Part shown: piece after piece, positions 13,890 to 15,544 of the stretch
Layout of the letters: each line of letters starts with the position of its first letter
Position numbering within the stretch: position 1 is the first letter of the stretch
NCBI GenBank assembly: GCA_041623895.1
Contig: JBFJVZ010000154.1
Location: 1-15,544 of the forward strand
DNA length: 15,544 bases
DNA from: JBFJVZ01 sp041623895
GTDB taxonomy: Bacteria; Planctomycetota; Planctomycetia; Pirellulales; Pirellulaceae
Reading direction: 5' to 3'
Notes under the pieces: model-generated
Told to the model about the DNA's origin: nothing
Seen by the model: only the letters and a program-made list of their open reading frames with translations
Database searches by the model: none
Position numbers and translations under genes: made by a program

Positions 13890-15329
13890 ATGCGATTGAT
13901 TCCAAGCGTCGTGTTGATTTTCGTGTCGATGCTTCTGCTCTTCACCGTCACTGCTCGCGCAGACGACTATGTGATTGTTGTTTCCAGGCAGACGCAGGCA
14001 GATGCAGACTGGAGCAAGGTGGTGAACGCCTTGGTTGCAGCCCACGATGGTGCCACCGTCGTGACTTGGGACAAACACGTCAGCGAAGCGAGCACCCAGT
14101 TACGCAAGCGACATCCCAGCTATACCTGTTTTGTTTCCACCGGCGAGGAAACGACGCGTGAATTTGTTGGCGACGTCCATCGGCTAACTCGCGGCTTGGA
14201 CGCTGATCCGTACACCGACACGCTGTGGGGGATCTTGACTGGCTACGATGCAACGAACGCACTGCGCATTGCCGAGCATCGCGAACCGCTGACGGTCCAG
14301 AACGTTGCTTCCGGCACCGAGATCGCATTGGAGATGTGTGCTCAAGGTGTCTGGTTCGACGAACTGGTCAAGCATAAGAAAGTCAGTCGAAAACCGGGTG
14401 GTGAGTCCAAACAAGAGCAGGGGCCAGCGGACACGACGCACGCGCTGGCAGCCACGTTGACCGATCAAGCAGCCGATCTGTTTGTGACGTCCGGACATGC
14501 GACCGAGCGTGATTGGCAAATCGGATTCCGCTACCGGAACGGGCAATTCCGCTCCAGCGGCGGCAAGATGTTTGGCGTTACCACCGGCGGCGAACGATTC
14601 GAGATTCACTCTGAGCATCCAAAAGTTTATTTGCCGATCGGCAATTGTTTGATGGGGCACATCGATGGTCCCGACGCGATGGCTTTGGCTTGGATGAACA
14701 GCGTTGGCGTGCATCAAATGATTGGTTACACCGTCGTCACCTGGTATGGCTACGGGGGCTGGGGCGTACTGGATTATTTCGTCGAGCAGCCCGGGCGTTA
14801 TACTTTTAGCGAAGCGTTTCATGCCAACCATCACGCTTTGATTCATCGCCTGGACAGCTACTTCGACGGTGCGGCCGACGTGAATTTCCCTATCGGTTCG
14901 CGTAAGCTGCCTTCGTTGGCACCCAATCAAGCGGGCAAGTCACTGGGTCTGAGCGCCGCCGACAGTCGCGGATTACTTTGGGATCGCGACACGGTTGCCT
15001 TCTATGGCGACCCTGCCTGGGCGGCTCGCATGGCTCAGCAACCAACGGCCTACGAGCAGTCGCTGTCAATTGACGGAGAGACGTATAGGTTGACCATCAA
15101 ACCGAACCGGGGCCAAGATTCTTTTCGGCCGATCAACACCAATGGTTCCCAGCGGGGCTGGCGACCGATCGTCGAGTTTCTTCCGCATCGAATCGGTGAA
15201 GCGACGATTGTTGCCGGAGAAGACTTGGATCCCGTGATCACCGACGATTTCATCCTGATTCCTAATCCGCGAACTTGTGATCCCTCGCGCCGCTACGAAG
15301 TCACCTTCACCGCGTCACGAATCCGCTAG
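13890..15329 (+). CDS. Exported gingipain-like (C25 / clan CD) cysteine peptidase candidate (479 aa)
   Basis: Residues 1-24 are a signal peptide (cleavage after ARA, before DDYVIVVS). The remainder reads like peptidase family C25. The N-terminal alpha/beta segment starts YVIVVSRQ and includes LTGYDATNALRIAEH, similar in position to the 'GRxPVxTxxEA' region. LFVTSGHATERDW carries the expected catalytic His (H203), and VYLPIGNCLMGHIDG the expected nucleophile Cys (C253). After it, SVGVHQMIGYTVVTWYGYGGWGVLDYF parallels gingipain R's 'GAYAYIGSSPNSYWGEDYYW'. The His-Cys spacing (50 residues) is longer than in RgpB (33). A beta-rich C-terminal part (about 385-479) could be an Ig-like domain; no Por/type IX sorting domain is evident. 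It probably cleaves proteins outside the cytoplasm. It may be co-transcribed with the propeller gene 157 bp upstream. Confidence in the gene is high; the family call rests on motif reading only. Confidence 0.7.
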   Translation: MRLIPSVVLIFVSMLLLFTVTARADDYVIVVSRQTQADADWSKVVNALVAAHDGATVVTWDKHVSEASTQLRKRHPSYTCFVSTGEETTREFVGDVHRLTRGLDADPYTDTLWGILTGYDATNALRIAEHREPLTVQNVASGTEIALEMCAQGVWFDELVKHKKVSRKPGGESKQEQGPADTTHALAATLTDQAADLFVTSGHATERDWQIGFRYRNGQFRSSGGKMFGVTTGGERFEIHSEHPKVYLPIGNCLMGHIDGPDAMALAWMNSVGVHQMIGYTVVTWYGYGGWGVLDYFVEQPGRYTFSEAFHANHHALIHRLDSYFDGAADVNFPIGSRKLPSLAPNQAGKSLGLSAADSRGLLWDRDTVAFYGDPAWAARMAQQPTAYEQSLSIDGETYRLTIKPNRGQDSFRPINTNGSQRGWRPIVEFLPHRIGEATIVAGEDLDPVITDDFILIPNPRTCDPSRRYEVTFTASRIR

Positions 15330-15497
15330 AGCAATTTCATCATTGATGTGGGATCATCGGTAGGCCAGGACTTGGAGAGCGTCCGGCTTCGACAGCAATC
15401 TAAGGCTGGCTTTTTTGATGAGTCAGGGTGGTTGTAGGCACCGACGATTTCGTGGGTCACAACCAGACGACAACTGCGTAGCAGTGGCAGCGTAGAG
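15330..15497. other. Non-coding right flank
   Basis: No gene is seen after the peptidase stop. Short dyads are present: CATCATTGATG (15338-15348), a possible terminator ending in TTTTTT at 15416, and ACTGC-GTA-GCAGT at 15473-15485. The stretch looks like intergenic, repeat-derived sequence continuing beyond the window. Confidence 0.5.
15364..15416 (+). terminator. Weak candidate terminator after the peptidase gene
   Basis: GCCAG (15364-15368) can pair with CTGGC (15406-15410), which is followed at once by six T residues (15411-15416). The stem is short and the loop long (37 nt), so this is only a possible terminator of the rightward operon. Confidence 0.25.
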
Positions 15498-15544
15498 CCT
15501 GGGGTCAGGATTGCTCGTCTGAGCGAGCATTCCGCAGCCCCAGG
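15498..15544. repeat. Nested inverted repeat at the right window edge
   Basis: CCTGGGG (15498-15504) pairs with CCCCAGG (15538-15544), and inside it TGCTCG (15512-15517) pairs with CGAGCA (15524-15529) around a 6-nt loop. The outer arm runs to the last base of the window, so the element may extend further; the base before the left arm is G and a following C would lengthen the stem. It may be a dispersed intergenic repeat or an RNA structure. Confidence 0.5.

Overview
The window looks like chromosomal DNA of a planctomycete, most likely a Pirellulales/Rhodopirellula-type bacterium. This is inferred from the gene families: very large exported TPR proteins, a long PQQ-type beta-propeller protein with a degenerate methyltransferase-like N-terminus, membrane-anchored coiled-coil proteins of unknown function, and non-ATG starts with weak Shine-Dalgarno sites. 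No tRNA, rRNA, CRISPR array, transposase, phage gene or plasmid gene was seen.

Left part (370-7576, minus strand): a two-gene TPR unit. A 1955-residue exported TPR solenoid protein is followed after 34 bp by a 434-residue exported TPR protein. Both have signal peptides and good Shine-Dalgarno sites, so they are probably co-transcribed and act outside the cytoplasm as protein-protein scaffolds.

Middle (7577-9162): a 507-bp gap holds short palindromes, a strong hairpin and a compact element of about 180 bp with 18-19 bp terminal inverted repeats and no coding capacity (MITE-like or dispersed intergenic repeat). Next comes a minus-strand pair of overlapping genes for the two halves (PYR and PP domains) of a thiamine-diphosphate 2-oxoacid decarboxylase of the sulfopyruvate/phosphonopyruvate decarboxylase type. 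The usual substrate-making enzymes are not in the window, so the substrate is open.

Right part (9382-15329, plus strand, divergent from the decarboxylase): four co-directional genes. Two are single-pass membrane proteins with a coiled coil just after the membrane segment, translationally coupled by a GTGA overlap. The third is a 987-residue exported beta-propeller protein with an N-terminal Rossmann/methyltransferase-like segment and several paired cysteines. The fourth is a 479-residue exported protein that I read as a gingipain-like (peptidase family C25, clan CD) cysteine peptidase, with a His in a T-S-G-H context and a Cys in a G-N-C context. A 14-bp perfect palindrome touches the Shine-Dalgarno site of this last gene. 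Together this block looks like a cell-envelope system of unknown role.

The flanks (1-369 and 15330-15544) have no convincing gene but contain stem-loops. The one at the right edge is a nested inverted repeat cut by the window end. The most interesting items are the C25-like peptidase next to the methyltransferase-like/propeller fusion, the coupled coiled-coil pair, the palindrome at the peptidase start, and the MITE-like element.
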